This document shows positions 10,651 to 20,655 of a DNA stretch of 64,000 bases, piece after piece. The DNA is from Omphiscola glabra (taxonomy: Eukaryota; Mollusca; Gastropoda; Lymnaeidae). Within the stretch, counting starts at the first letter, position 1, and each line of letters begins with the position of its first letter. Under the pieces are notes generated by a model that was not told the DNA's origin, searched no databases, and saw only the letters and a program-made list of their open reading frames with translations. The translations under genes and the position numbers were made by a program. Location of the stretch: the NCBI GenBank assembly GCA_964017045.1, contig OZ024798.1, forward strand, positions 11,647,995 through 11,711,994, written 5' to 3'.

Positions 10651-10663
10651 AATGTGAATCTTT

Positions 10664-11000
10664 TACAAAGTCTCGCACAACCCCACGCCCACCCAAATAG
10701 TTGGGGTGGGGCGGGGGGCCGGGCGAGACCTATTAAGAGCTAAAGCTATTACAGGGTCCACGCCTATGAGAGAGAAGGAGGAATGGAATGAAGGAAAATT
10801 TCGCTGTTCAATGCTGCTATAGACAAAATAACACAATATTTCTAAATACGGAGAGGGATCGAGGGATCGAGGGATCGATATTTAAGAAATTGATACATGC
10901 CTAAATCGTGGTGTATCCTACATCTGGACCCGGGGCAGGGTAATGGACGGAGAGGGCTTCGTGCCTTTCAAACCAATGTCCAGGCCCGTCCTCCCTAGAG
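10664..11000. other. unique DNA, no gene recognised
   Basis: No supported gene. A triplicated GGGATCGA step lies at about 10855-10880. Confidence 0.4.
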
Positions 11001-11192
11001 CAGTGGTTCTCAACCTTCCTAATGCCGCTAACCTTTAATACAGTTCCTCATGTTGTGGCGACCACAAAATTATTTTCGTTGCTACTTCATAACCGTAGAT
11101 CATATGTCTTTTCCGATGGTCTTTGGTGACCACTGGGAAAGGGTCGTTCGACCCCCAATGGGGTCGCGTTTACAACAGGCTGAGAACCACGG
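11001..11192 (+). mobile_element. SPIN-like hAT MITE, copy 1
   Basis: Starts CAGTGGTTCTCAACCTTCCT and ends near GCTGAGAACCACGG. Inside are ATACAGTTCCTCATG, AAATTATTTTCGTTG and AAAGGGTCGTTCGACCCCC, the signature of non-autonomous SPIN elements (hAT superfamily, Buster branch). The flanking 8-mers CCCTAGAG and GCGTAGAG agree at six of eight positions and fit the nnnTAnnn target rule of Buster elements. No coding capacity. Confidence 0.85.
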
Positions 11193-11480
11193 GCGTAGAG
11201 TGTCGCCAGTTATAAATTACGCGCAGTACCCATCCCGCGCAAATGCGTACCTGGCGCCCCAGGTTGGGGAATCCCTGATCCTTGCTGTCATTAATTAACA
11301 GAGAACACCTTACAATAGCGCTTCTGATTGCACTGTCAATGTACACTAGAGATACACAGAGAGAACCATTGATGGGATTTTGGCAAAATTATACTGTAGT
11401 TCGACACTTCGGTGATTGGCCCTTCCCCCCCCCCCCCACCTCTTTGTACAAACCAACTTTGCCGAAAAGTATAACTGCTA
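11193..11480. other. short unique segment between SPIN-like copies
   Basis: No gene recognised. C13 at 11425-11437. Confidence 0.4.
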
Positions 11481-11492
11481 GTGTATCTAAAC

Positions 11493-11581
11493 CAGTGTTC
11501 CTCGACCTTCCACCTTCCACATGCGGAGACCTTTTACTACAGTACCTCGTGTTGGGGCGACCCACTGGCTGAGAGCCGCTG
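11493..11581 (+). mobile_element. SPIN-like hAT MITE, copy 2, internally deleted
   Basis: About 89 bp. It begins CAGTGTTCCTCGACCTTCC and ends CTGAGAGCCGCTG, with only CTACAGTACCTCGTGTTGG and GGCGACCC between. Perfect 11-bp direct repeats GTGTATCTAAA lie at 11481-11491 and 11582-11592, one base away from the start and directly next to the end. They are consistent with a target duplication. Confidence 0.75.
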
Positions 11582-11674
11582 GTGTATCTAAATGAAATAA
11601 TGGGGCTTTGTATTTTTTTAAATGTTTCCTATGTTTGAAAACATTTGCGGCATTTGTTGATGGTACATGTAATG

Positions 11675-11814
11675 CAACGATTCTCAACCTTATTAATGCC
11701 GCGACCCTTTAATACAGTCCTTTATGTTGTGGCGACCCCCAGCCATGAAATTATTTTTGTTTCTACTTTATAATATTGGTATATGTGTTTTCAGATGGTC
11801 CTAGGCGACCCCTG
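11675..11814 (+). mobile_element. SPIN-like hAT MITE, copy 3, 3'-truncated
   Basis: Opens CAACGATTCTCAACCTTATT and carries GCCGCGACCCTTTAATACAG, GTTGTGGCGACCCCC and ATATGTGTTTTCAGATGG. It stops inside GGCGACCCCTGG, where a 15-bp tandem repeat begins. The right terminus is absent. Confidence 0.8.
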
Positions 11815-11877
11815 GTCTAGGGTTACCGGGTCTAGGGTTGCCAGGTCTAGGGTTGCCAGGTCTAGCGTTGCCAGGTT
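11815..11877. repeat. 15-bp tandem repeat, about 4 copies, at the broken SPIN end
   Basis: Four units of TCTAGGGTTGCCAGG. The first unit abuts the truncated SPIN-like copy at its CCTGG, so the array has replaced the element's right end. Confidence 0.85.
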
Positions 11878-12616
11878 TGAATTTTAAAAAAAATGGAATA
11901 TTTATTGCGATTTATAAAAATAAAGAAATAAACATTGACTGAATATACGTCTTGGTAGAATATGGGAGTTGGGGAGATGGTGTAGGGAGGTGTGTGTGTA
12001 AAAAAGGGGGAGGGGTGGACAACCCACAAACAACGAGAAGATAACCCAACGTGAAACTATAGGGTAAAAGAAACAAAAACAGCGAATAAGCACTGGATCA
12101 CCCAGATCGCAACGAAGCACCGATGACATTGTCTGTATTTTAAACAACCACCGCGATGTGACAGGGGTCAAGCAGTCAATGTTTGAATGGCATGGGGAGG
12201 GGCGGGGGTAGGGGTGGGGGTTCCAATCTAAATCGCAGCTAACACAAGACCTCCACACCTCAAATCCACTTTGACACACGTTCAAAACACCCGGACATGT
12301 CAAAGTTAGACATGTCACCTCTACGCACTGAAGATTTGGCGTACAAGCACAGTGGCATAGTTTAGAAAATGTATGGAGATAGTTTCAAAGGAACGTGACT
12401 GGGTTAATGTAATAGTTTAGTTGGTTACCCGATCTCGAGAATCAAACGTACCAATAGAGCCACGCATTCCTAGAGATGTAGGGGAGGCAAGCCTAATGTT
12501 TTGAAGATGTTTTATAAAATGAGTATTTTCCCTTTCACGTCAACCTGGTATTAACCAGTGTTTTCGAAGATCTTAATTTTGTACTTTGTATTTTAAATTA
12601 TATATACATTTATATA
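11878..12616. other. unique DNA, no gene recognised
   Basis: No supported gene. The 138-codon minus-strand frame over 11902-12318 has no recognisable domain. Confidence 0.4.
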
Positions 12617-13090
12617 TAATAAGAGAGTGAGAGAGAGAGAAGGGAGAGGGGGGGAGAGAAAGTGAGCGAGAGAGAGGTAGAGAGAAAGGGAAATAAATTA
12701 AGCGAGAGAGAGGAAAGAGAGAGAGAGAAGAGAGAGAGGGAGCGAGAGGGAGAGAGAGGGAGAGAGGGGTAGATGGAGAGAGAGGGTAGCAGAGGGAAAG
12801 AGAGAGGAAAGAGAAGGAGAGAGAGAGGAAATGTGAGAGAGGGATTGAGATAGGAGAAAGTAGATACGGAGAGAGAGAGGTAAAGAGATATAGTAGGAGG
12901 GGAAAGAGAGGGAGGAGAGATAGAGTGAAACTGAGAGAGGAGAAAAAGCGAGATAGAGAGAGAGGGGGGAGAGGGGAGAGAAGGAGGGGAAAGAGTAGGG
13001 GACAGAGAGGAGAGAAAGAAGGAGAGAGGAGAGAGAGGGGAAAAGTGAGCAAGAGAGAGAGGGAGACAAAGGGAGAGATGGAGAGAGATG
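12617..13090. repeat. polypurine GA-rich block, about 470 bp
   Basis: Almost pure purine on the plus strand (GAGAGA with GGG and AAA interruptions). It runs directly into the 21-bp array. Long open frames on both strands (Ser/Leu/Pro on minus, Glu/Arg on plus) are artefacts of the composition. Confidence 0.92.
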
Positions 13091-13875
13091 GTTTATCATG
13101 GTTCATCCTGATTTATCATGCTTCATCCTGTTTTATCATGCTTCATCCTGGTTTGATCTTGGTTCATCATGGTTTGATCTTGGTTCATCCTGGTTTGATC
13201 TTGGTTCATCCTGGTTTGATCTTGGTTCATCCTGGTTTGATCTTGGTTCATCCTGGTTTGATCTTGGTTCATCCTGGTTTGATCTTGGTTCATCCTGTTT
13301 TGATCTTGGTTCATCCTGGTTTGATCTTGGTTCATGCTGGTTTGATCTTGGTTCATCCTGGTTTGATCTTGGTTCATCCTGGTTTGATCTTGGTTCATGC
13401 TGGTTTGATCTTGGTTCATCCTGTTTTGATCTTGGTTCATCCTGTTTTGATCTTGGTTCATCCTGGTTTGATCTTGGTTCATCCTGTTTTGATCTTGGTT
13501 CATCCTGGTTTGATCTTGGTTCATCCTGGTTTGATCTTGGTTCATCCTGGTTTGATCTTGGTTCATCCTGTTTTGATCTTGGTTCATCCTGGTTTGATCT
13601 TGGTTCATCCTGGTTTTATCATGCTTCATCCTGGCTTGATCTCGGTTCATCCTGGTTTGATCTTAGTTCATCCTGGTTTTATCTTGGTTCATGCTGGTTT
13701 GATCTTGGTTCATCCTGTTTTGATCTTGGTTCATCCTGGTTTGATCTTGGTTCATGCTGGTTTGATCTTGGTTCATCCTGGTTTGATCTTGGTTCATCCT
13801 GGTTTTATCATGCTTCTTCCTGGTTTGATCTTGGTTCATCCTGGTTTGATCATGGTTCATCCTGGTTTGATTTCG
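13091..13875. repeat. 21-bp minisatellite, about 37 copies
   Basis: Unit TTCATCCTGGTTTGATCTTG plus one G, with recurrent single-base variants (CTGTTTTG, CATGCTGG, TTTTATCATGCTTC). The period is seven codons, so frames stay open on both strands: plus LVHPGLI, minus MNQDQTR. This produces the longest frames in the window (363, 263 and 175 codons). No transcription or start context supports a protein. Confidence 0.95.
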
Positions 13876-14004
13876 ATATGTTTCGCTAAAAATATTTCTT
13901 CTTTTCTAACTAAAATAGTTAACCATTTGGGGGTGTCTGTGCCAGAAAGACGAAGCACTATGTACGAGCTCGGCACACGCATTACAAACACATTTATAAA
14001 AAAT
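13876..14004. other. short unique segment
   Basis: No gene recognised. Confidence 0.4.
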
Positions 14005-14078
14005 AGACACCTCTGACCCGTGGACGCCCTCGAGACACCTCTGGCCCGTAGACGCCCTTGAGACACCTCTGGCCCATG
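14005..14078. repeat. 28-bp tandem repeat, 2.6 copies
   Basis: Units GACACCTCTGGCCCGTAGAC plus GCCCTTGA. Confidence 0.8.
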
Positions 14079-14593
14079 GTTCAAAAAAAAGCTTGTAAAC
14101 AATAAATGGAGGCCGCCATTAAAATGCCGGGATGTGCAGGAATACATAAGAAGGAATCTGATTAGCTGGTACGAAGACCAACCAGCCAATATCGAGGCTT
14201 GCATTTCAGGCCGATAGATCGGCCATCCCTTTTTTTCGCTACTCCATCTTGGGCCAATATACCGACAAAGTCGTCCCGGGGGGGGGGGGGGGGGGAAATT
14301 CCAACAAATTCCTGCAAGAATTCACGGACTTACAAAAAGCTACAGTTTTAATAGTTCTTAGGGAATAGCCTAGTGCTTTGCAGTTCAAGAAATACTTAGT
14401 TAAGAGCAGTTACCGAATGTACATTTTTTTTTTAAAGATCGTTTCATGTGTCATACAGTCAAAATGATATCAAATAAACATGAAGTATCCTACTAGTACG
14501 TCAGTATAACAAACAAGTGCACTTCGAATCGACGCCCATGATCCAAAACTTATGATAACGAGATCCCCGGTGGGATGTGGCGTCCACCGGCGA
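14079..14593. other. unique DNA with G18 tract
   Basis: No supported gene. G18 run at 14278-14295. Confidence 0.4.
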
Positions 14594-14595
14594 TA

Positions 14596-14699
14596 GGCTT
14601 ACAGTAAGAATAGTTTACGATTGGATAACGTGAAGCTTATGAAAAAATTATAAAAAATACTTTTCATAAGCTTCACGTAAACAATTCTTAATGTAAGCC
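14596..14699. mobile_element. foldback (palindromic) element
   Basis: The left arm (14596-14645) runs GGCTTACAGTAAGAAT...ACGTGAAGCTTATGAAAA. The right arm (14661-14699) is its reverse complement with two mismatches, ending ATTCTTAATGTAAGCC. The left arm carries an extra stretch of about 10 bases (around 14620-14629). The arms would form a stem of about 39 bp with a 15-base AT-rich loop. It looks like a foldback MITE or a hairpin-forming insertion. No target duplication was recognised. Confidence 0.7.
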
Positions 14700-14754
14700 A
14701 ATAAAACATGTTTGTTTTTGTAGTTCATCGGCATGGAGATAAATTTCACTGCTT

Positions 14755-14876
14755 CTTAGGATTCGGATATTGTAATATAGCTGTGATAAAACTGTCCATA
14801 GAATAGGATATTTTAATACAGCCGTGATAAAACTTTCATAAATTGGGATATGTTAATATAGCTGTGATAAGACCTC
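14755..14876. repeat. about 55-bp tandem repeat, 2-3 diverged copies
   Basis: The step GGATATTGTAATATAGCTG followed by TGATAAAACT recurs near 14766, 14806 and 14846 with substitutions. Confidence 0.65.
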
Positions 14877-14899
14877 CAATTAAGCTTACAGTATGCTTT

Positions 14900-15068
14900 G
14901 GCGGGGCCTTGGTAAATTGATGCCCTTTCTCCACTGTGCGGTTTAGGGCAATTAACCAAACAGCTTTTATATGCATTAATTTAATTTCTTTCCAAGACAG
15001 ATCTTCTTGACCACGTTCTACACTGCAGAATAATGGCGTGACATTTTCTTTTGAAGCCGAAACTCTTA
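14900..15068 (-). CDS. weak candidate internal exon
   Basis: A minus-strand open stretch reads VSASKENVTPLFCSVERGQ and continues with LSWKEIKLMHIKAVWLIALN. It has balanced amino-acid composition, unlike most frames in this window. A possible acceptor (pyrimidines then AG) lies near 15068 and a possible donor (ACT then GTAAGC) near 14890. It abuts the Harbinger-like MITE. No domain is recognised and chance is likely. Confidence 0.15.
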
Positions 15069-15232
15069 GGGGTCGGTTCACACGGTCAAATTCTCCTTCA
15101 AGCATTTGATGCAATGCGTGTATAAAGCCTTGTCACAACTTTCAAATTACTCTTTGATCAAATTCCCCCCAAAAAAGAAACCGCGCACAAAATAATGCGT
15201 TCATGCAAAAATTTGATCGTGTGAACTGACGC
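15069..15232. mobile_element. PIF/Harbinger-like MITE
   Basis: Terminal inverted repeats GGGTCGGTTCACACGGTCAA (left) and, read inward from the right end, GCGTCAGTTCACACGATCAA match at about 16 of 20 positions. TTA lies directly outside both ends (15066-15068 and 15233-15235), the target length used by PIF/Harbinger elements. About 163 bp, non-coding. Confidence 0.65.
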
Positions 15233-15236
15233 TTAG

Positions 15237-15572
15237 CGCTATGTCCTAAGTTTTGTTTTAAACTTTCAATCAGATATTCATAAAATAACCTAATGCAAAT
15301 AGATTTATCAATCGATCTCAAATTTCAATCATATAAGATCCTCAAATTTCTCTGACACAATTTAATGCGCACTATTTAAATGGTCACAGGATGTTTTAAG
15401 AAGTATCTTCACTAGGAGGAGGGGGTAGGGGGTGGGGGTGACACATGGAAAAATTGCAAAGATGTAGTGTTAACTTAGTTCGTTTGAAAATAGAACTCTG
15501 TTAATTACATGAGCAGGGGGTGCTAACAGATGAGTCTGCCACAATATCCGGGTGTCATCAGACCAGGGGGTC
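15237..15572. other. unique DNA, no gene recognised
   Basis: No supported gene. A G-rich patch lies at 15416-15442. Confidence 0.4.
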
Positions 15573-16034
15573 GGAAGAACAGACATTCGCAAGAACAGGA
15601 GGTCGCAAGAACAGGATGTCACAAGAACAGGATGTCACAAGAATAGGATGTCACAAGAACGGATTGTCACAATATCAAGGTGTCACCAGAACAGGCCGTC
15701 TCAAGAACGGGAGGTCACAAGAACAGGATGTCACAAGAACAGGCTGACACAAGAACAGGCTGACACAAGAACAGGCTGACACAAGAACAGGCTGACACAA
15801 GAACAGGCTGACACAAGAACAGGCTGACACAAGAACAGGCTGACACAAGAACAGGCTGACACAAGAACAGGCTGACACAAGAACAGGCTGACACAAGAAC
15901 AGGCTGACACAAGAACAGGCTGACACAAGAACAGGCTGACACAAGAACAGGCTGACACAAGAACAGGCTGACACAAGAACAGGCTGACACAAGAACAGGC
16001 TGACACAAGAACAGGATGTCACAAGAACAGGGTA
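15573..16034. repeat. 16-bp minisatellite, about 29 copies
   Basis: The left third has varied units (AAGAACAGGATGTCAC and relatives). From about 15738 to 16013 there are about 17 successive perfect copies of AAGAACAGGCTGACAC, implying recent expansion or correction of one side. Minus-strand cysteine/valine-rich open frames are artefacts of the repeat. Confidence 0.93.
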
Positions 16035-16483
16035 TCCAGAGACAGAGCAGTGTGCCACCGCAGAATGGTTGCATCAGATTAAGGCTGCAGCAGACTCAGT
16101 AAGGCGACTGAAAAGGAGAAGGGTGCCCGCCCCCCCCCCCAATGGTTTTACCGCATCGGTTAACACAAACCCTGGTTACGTCACTAACTTAATCATCTTG
16201 ACCCCCGCTCCCCCTTCCCTCCCTATTCTCTAATAGGTCTGACTGGCGGCCAGTGAGATATATAATGCCAATATGACTATTGGCCAGAGTCGAAGTAAGA
16301 GTTTATTCATTTGGTGTAATATGTTTAATAATCACCTCCTAGTAAATCAACACTGATTTCATTGGAATATACAAACATTTATATGTCAATAGCTAGGCTG
16401 TGGCTGATGAAGCATTTGTCAAATCCTACAGCGTCAAATAGCGTTTAAAAGCGACTCACGAACAAACTCGCGTTGCGATATTC
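16035..16483. other. unique DNA, no gene recognised
   Basis: No supported gene. C11 at 16130-16140. A short inverted repeat ACTGGCGGCCAGT lies near 16242. Confidence 0.4.
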
Positions 16484-16658
16484 CATGCCTGCACAACATA
16501 CGGCCCGTCAGCACCCACTTTGCGGCCTGCGAAGTAACGAAATATTCTTTATTATTTTATTAATAGCTTCCCCCCCCCTGTCCTATTTCCTTTTGACCCG
16601 TCCAAGTTTTTCATAAAGTATGACGGCCCGCATTAACATTTTGTGTTGTTTAGTAGGC
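16484..16658. mobile_element. MITE of the GCACAAC...GTTGT family, copy 1
   Basis: Shares GCGAAGTAACGAAATA, TCTTTATTATT and TTTTTCA-TAAGT-ACGGCCCGC with 28556-28715 in the same order. It begins CATGCCTGCACAAC and its right end is diverged (TTGTGTTGTTTAGTAGG). No coding capacity. The superfamily is uncertain; hAT-like is possible. Confidence 0.6.
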
Positions 16659-17595
16659 TTTCAGTTTTTTATCACCTGACCAAAAAAAAAAATTGCAGAA
16701 ATGGTTTTGAGCACGTAACTCTTTTTATCACCAGACGTGTGCAATGAAAGTTACAATAATTTAACACACCCCTAAAAACTAAGTTTTTCGTATACATCTT
16801 TTATATGTATTTTTTAAAATTATTTTATTTTATATTAATTTTCTAATGACCCACCCGCTTTTACACCGCAGATTTATTTCACCATTTCAGAAAAAAAGAA
16901 CATTTTACGTACCAAATACATTTGCGTTATTTTGTTTTTTTAAATCTCAATTAGCGCAGTTATTTGATTTCTATTTCGTGAAATAATTGGCATCATATTG
17001 CCTTCAAATTCCCTTGATGAAAAAAAAACCCAGGAAAAAACTGATTTTTAGGTGATGAGGGTGAAAATTGGCAAGAATATGTTGACATTGGCAACAACAA
17101 GTCTATGTGCCACTTAACTCTCTTAAACACCCCTCCACACACACACACACTTCTCTTTTTCTCACAACACCTTTTCCCCCCTGCACAATATACTTTCACG
17201 ACTGAACGCCATCAAAATCACCCCAACCCCCTTTGTAGATATTCTCCCAAAAGCCTCCTCCCTCCTCCTCCTCCAGTATAGATCTTAGGCTGTAAGCTGT
17301 AACATCACCGAGATCATCTTTCTATTTTCGCTACTTGCAGAGAGAAAAGCGGGGCCATGATTTCCATTTAAAGAGAGCTTTGTCGCCCTCAAAAACCCCC
17401 CAAGTTACACCTCGCACCGGAGACAGCAAAATAGTTTCCACGGAATACAAAGAGAGGTGCACTCGGTTTTGAAATTGCCTCGCAGCCAGTGAACGGCGCT
17501 AACCTAAACCTATACAAGTCCGAGTCCAGAAGCTCATTGCAGCGGGCGGTGTTATAGTGGGTGCTTGAACGGTGTCACGGCTGTGATCATGTGAA
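16659..17595. other. unique DNA, no gene recognised
   Basis: AT-rich up to about 17100, then pyrimidine-rich. From 17340 to 17560 composition is more even, with no recognised gene. Confidence 0.4.
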
Positions 17596-17841
17596 GAAGA
17601 TTAAGCACTAGATGAGATCTTATAATGTAGAGTATAGAAGATTAAGCCTTAGACGAGATCTTAGAATGTAGAGTATAGAAGATTAAGCCCTAGACGAGAT
17701 CTTAGAATGTAGAGTATAGAAGATTAAGCACTAGACGAGATCTTAGAATGTAGAGTATAGAAGATTAAGCGCTAGACGAGATCTTAGAATGTAGAGTATA
17801 GAAGATTAAGCACTAGACGAGATCTTAGAATGTAGAGTATA
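17596..17841. repeat. 41-bp minisatellite, 6 copies
   Basis: Units contain GAAGATTAAGCACTAGACGA and GATCTTAGAATGTAGAG and are nearly identical. Confidence 0.92.
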
Positions 17842-18366
17842 AGACCACACACAAAAAAAAAATAATAATATGTCCATCGCTTATTGTAGATTGTAGATAT
17901 AAGATTGCTTGAAACATCTCATAAATTGATATCAAACGTATAATCAATATTGTTTTAAGTTAAAGGTTTTTTTCTCCTTCATTCATTTATTTTTCATAGG
18001 CATTTCATGACATTCTGACCACCCTTCCCGAACCCCACCTATACACCAAGGGGGTTTTCGGAAAAAAAAAAGGGGGGGGGGGCGAATACTAAATTTTATT
18101 TAAAGGGATATCTCTTCATTAAAAAAATAATATTAATCGGCGAACAAAATAATAATTACGCTATATAACATCACGAGATTTATACATTTGCTTTATAGCG
18201 GCTTGCAGTCGTTAACGTATTAGCAGCGAATTAGCAGTGGATTAGCAGTGGATGAACTTACAGCTTAAGGATTCGAAAGGTTTCGGTTTTCAAAAAAAAA
18301 AAATAAAAAAATTATTTTTTTTTTTTATAGTCTTGGTTTAACGATATAAATCAGATTTCTCTAGTA
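17842..18366. other. unique AT-rich DNA
   Basis: No supported gene. An A11-G11 junction lies at 18061-18082. Confidence 0.4.
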
Positions 18367-18573
18367 CAGTGGTTCTTAACCTTCTTAATGTCGGGACCCT
18401 TTAATACAGTTCCTCATGTTTTGGCGACCCCCTAACGAAAAAATTATGTTCGTTGCTAATTCATAATATTAGAGTTAATTTTGTTTTTCGATGGTATTAG
18501 TAGACCCCTGTGAAAGGGTCGTTCGACCCCCCCCCCCTCAAAGGGGTCGCGACCCACAGGTTGAAAACCGCTG
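18367..18573 (+). mobile_element. SPIN-like hAT MITE, copy 4, with perfect 8-bp target duplication
   Basis: 207 bp, from CAGTGGTTCTTAACCTTC to ACAGGTTGAAAACCGCTG. It is flanked by identical CTCTAGTA at 18359-18366 and 18574-18581, with TA at the centre as expected for Buster hATs. The inner motifs GAAAGGGTCGTTCGACC and AAAGGGGTCGCGACCC are intact. A C run has expanded within it. This is the best-preserved insertion in the window. Confidence 0.92.
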
Positions 18574-18581
18574 CTCTAGTA

Positions 18582-18978
18582 GACGTGCGCTAAATATGGG
18601 CGACAGAAAGTACATTGTCATAGAGGCAATGTTGTCTCGGAACCAAAATACCTTGTCCATCTGATAACCGTTTATTCCTACGTCCCCAAGAAGTACCGGA
18701 ACCGATGCTTACGTCATGGCACCGGCGTAAACGCCGCCACCTTATAATGGGGATTAAAAAAAACATGGTTTAAGGCACGGGAACCTATTATAAATGAGGT
18801 CAAGAACCAGGCGGTAAGCCCTCAGCAGCAGACGCTGTCATTAAGAGTGGCACGATAGGGCGACGTAACAGAACGGAAAGGGAAAGGGCGGGGGGTCTGG
18901 AGCAAAAGGAGTCTTCTTCCAAAGTCAGCTGACTACTGGCGTGACAGCTTGTGAAAACAAAATTTAATTGAAATCTAC
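18582..18978. other. unique, more GC-balanced segment
   Basis: No supported gene. Contains TTACGTCATGG (a CRE-like site) at about 18709. It may be regulatory; that is speculation. Confidence 0.3.
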
Positions 18979-19416
18979 CCCCCCCCCTTTTTACACCCAC
19001 ACACCCACACACACCCACACACACCCACCCACACACACCCACCAACACACACACCCACCCACACCCACACACCCACCCACACCCACACACCCATACACAC
19101 CCACACACACACCCATCCACACACACACACATCCACCCACCCACACCCACCCACACACCCACCCACACACCCACCCACACACCCACCCACACACCCACCC
19201 ACACACCACCCACACACCACCCACACCCACCCACACCCACACACCCACCCACACCCACATACACCCACACACACACCCACACACCCACACCCACCCACAC
19301 CCACACCCACACACCCACACCCACCCACACACCCACACACCCACCCACACACACCAACCCACCCACACACCCACCCACACCCACACACCACACACACACA
19401 CCCACACCCACACACC
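18979..19416. repeat. CA/CCCACA block, about 440 bp
   Basis: Only A and C on the plus strand apart from a handful of T residues, in steps such as CACACCCACCCACA. The minus strand is GTGGG-rich. Overlapping Thr/His/Pro and Gly/Val/Trp/Cys frames are artefacts. Confidence 0.95.
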
Positions 19417-19676
19417 TACACCTTTATGATGAATTATGAATCCGCCAAAAAACCGATTCATGATCTTTTTAATCCTGAAATATAAACAGTAAAAAAAAAC
19501 AAAAAAAAACTCTTGCCGAATTGGCAACGCAATTGAAGACGTTTGGTGACCTCTGACACGTCCATAATCTATGTATGTAAATGACCTTGTTTCTATCCGT
19601 AAATATCTGTGTCAATCACGTTCCGATGTCCAGGTCACATCATCCAATCTGGCGTTCCTTCAACTCACATCAAATC

Positions 19677-19720
<44 letters not shown>

Positions 19721-20655
19721 GTAGCGCGAATGGCCCCGTCAGTCCATCAATCAAATCTTTCCGGCGCCCTTAACCACTCGCCGATTTGCATTAGATCTTT
19801 CTGCGCTGGAGACACATTTCTGTTTAGTCTCCCTCCTCTTCCAGACATCTCACAAGCCGCGGTAGACAAAAATATGATATCTTTTGTCTCCCTTTCCCCC
19901 CCCCCCCCCAGCCGATTCTTAATAGATACAAGCAATACACGGGTCGATGTGACGAACGTGCCGGTGCCCGCCATATTGATTTTCAATTTTGTAAAGTCAA
20001 TCTATACCAAATGTTCAAGAACTTAACGGCAAAATATACCTGAAGTAATATGTTATCCGTTTAGCAGGGTAACATAATCTGACAAGGAGAGCGATAACGA
20101 CGACGACGACAGCTCTTGTAGAGGACAGTTTCAATTATGTGCGTTGCATTACCGCGATATCGAATAGTCCCCTCGCCTGAGCCTCGTCCACTTGTCCCAG
20201 TCAAATGGCCAGATTTCTCTGTCGCTGCATCATGATAGATTGTTGTGTCCGCAATCACAATTTGCGGGGAGGGTGTGGGGGGCAAGGTCGGTATCACTGA
20301 CAGACCCCCGGCCCTTGGTGATGATATCGTGGGTAATAGTTCTCAGGGGCGTGCGCAAAGTGAGTAATCTTGGGGGGAGAAGATTGAATTTCCCGTAACT
20401 GAAGGTATTTCGGTGTTTAGTCCCATTCACCTTTTCTGTGGTCAATGAACGGCTGATCATGACTTGTACCCAATCACTGGTCAATGAACGACTGATGGAT
20501 TGTACCCAATCACTGATTGAGCCTGTCGTGTTGTCGCCACGAACAAAGCGGTGTCCTATCTTGTCCTTATTAGGAGCGGAATGATAGCAATTGTTGTCCA
20601 TTCTCTGTAACGCTCTCATTTCTCATCTAGCCTTTCTCTCCTCGACACTTGCTGG
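19417..20655. other. unique DNA with A40 tract
   Basis: No supported gene. A40 at 19678-19717 and C14 at 19896-19909. 20050-20350 is more even in composition. TCTCAGGGGCGTGCGCA at 20340 resembles the start of common CAGGGGCGT-type MITEs, but the other end is not seen. Confidence 0.4.

Noticed and set aside
12925..14016. 363-codon open frame, the longest in the window
   Set aside because: It is a read-through of the GA block and the 21-bp array. Several frames on both strands are equally open, so it is not evidence of a gene.
15675..16074. Cysteine-rich repeat protein frames on the minus strand
   Set aside because: All three minus frames are open because the 16-bp unit lacks stops on that strand; composition follows the repeat.
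18979..19416. Gly/Val/Trp/Cys and Thr/His/Pro proteins of 146-203 codons
   Set aside because: Artefacts of a two-letter CA/CCCACA sequence open in several frames.
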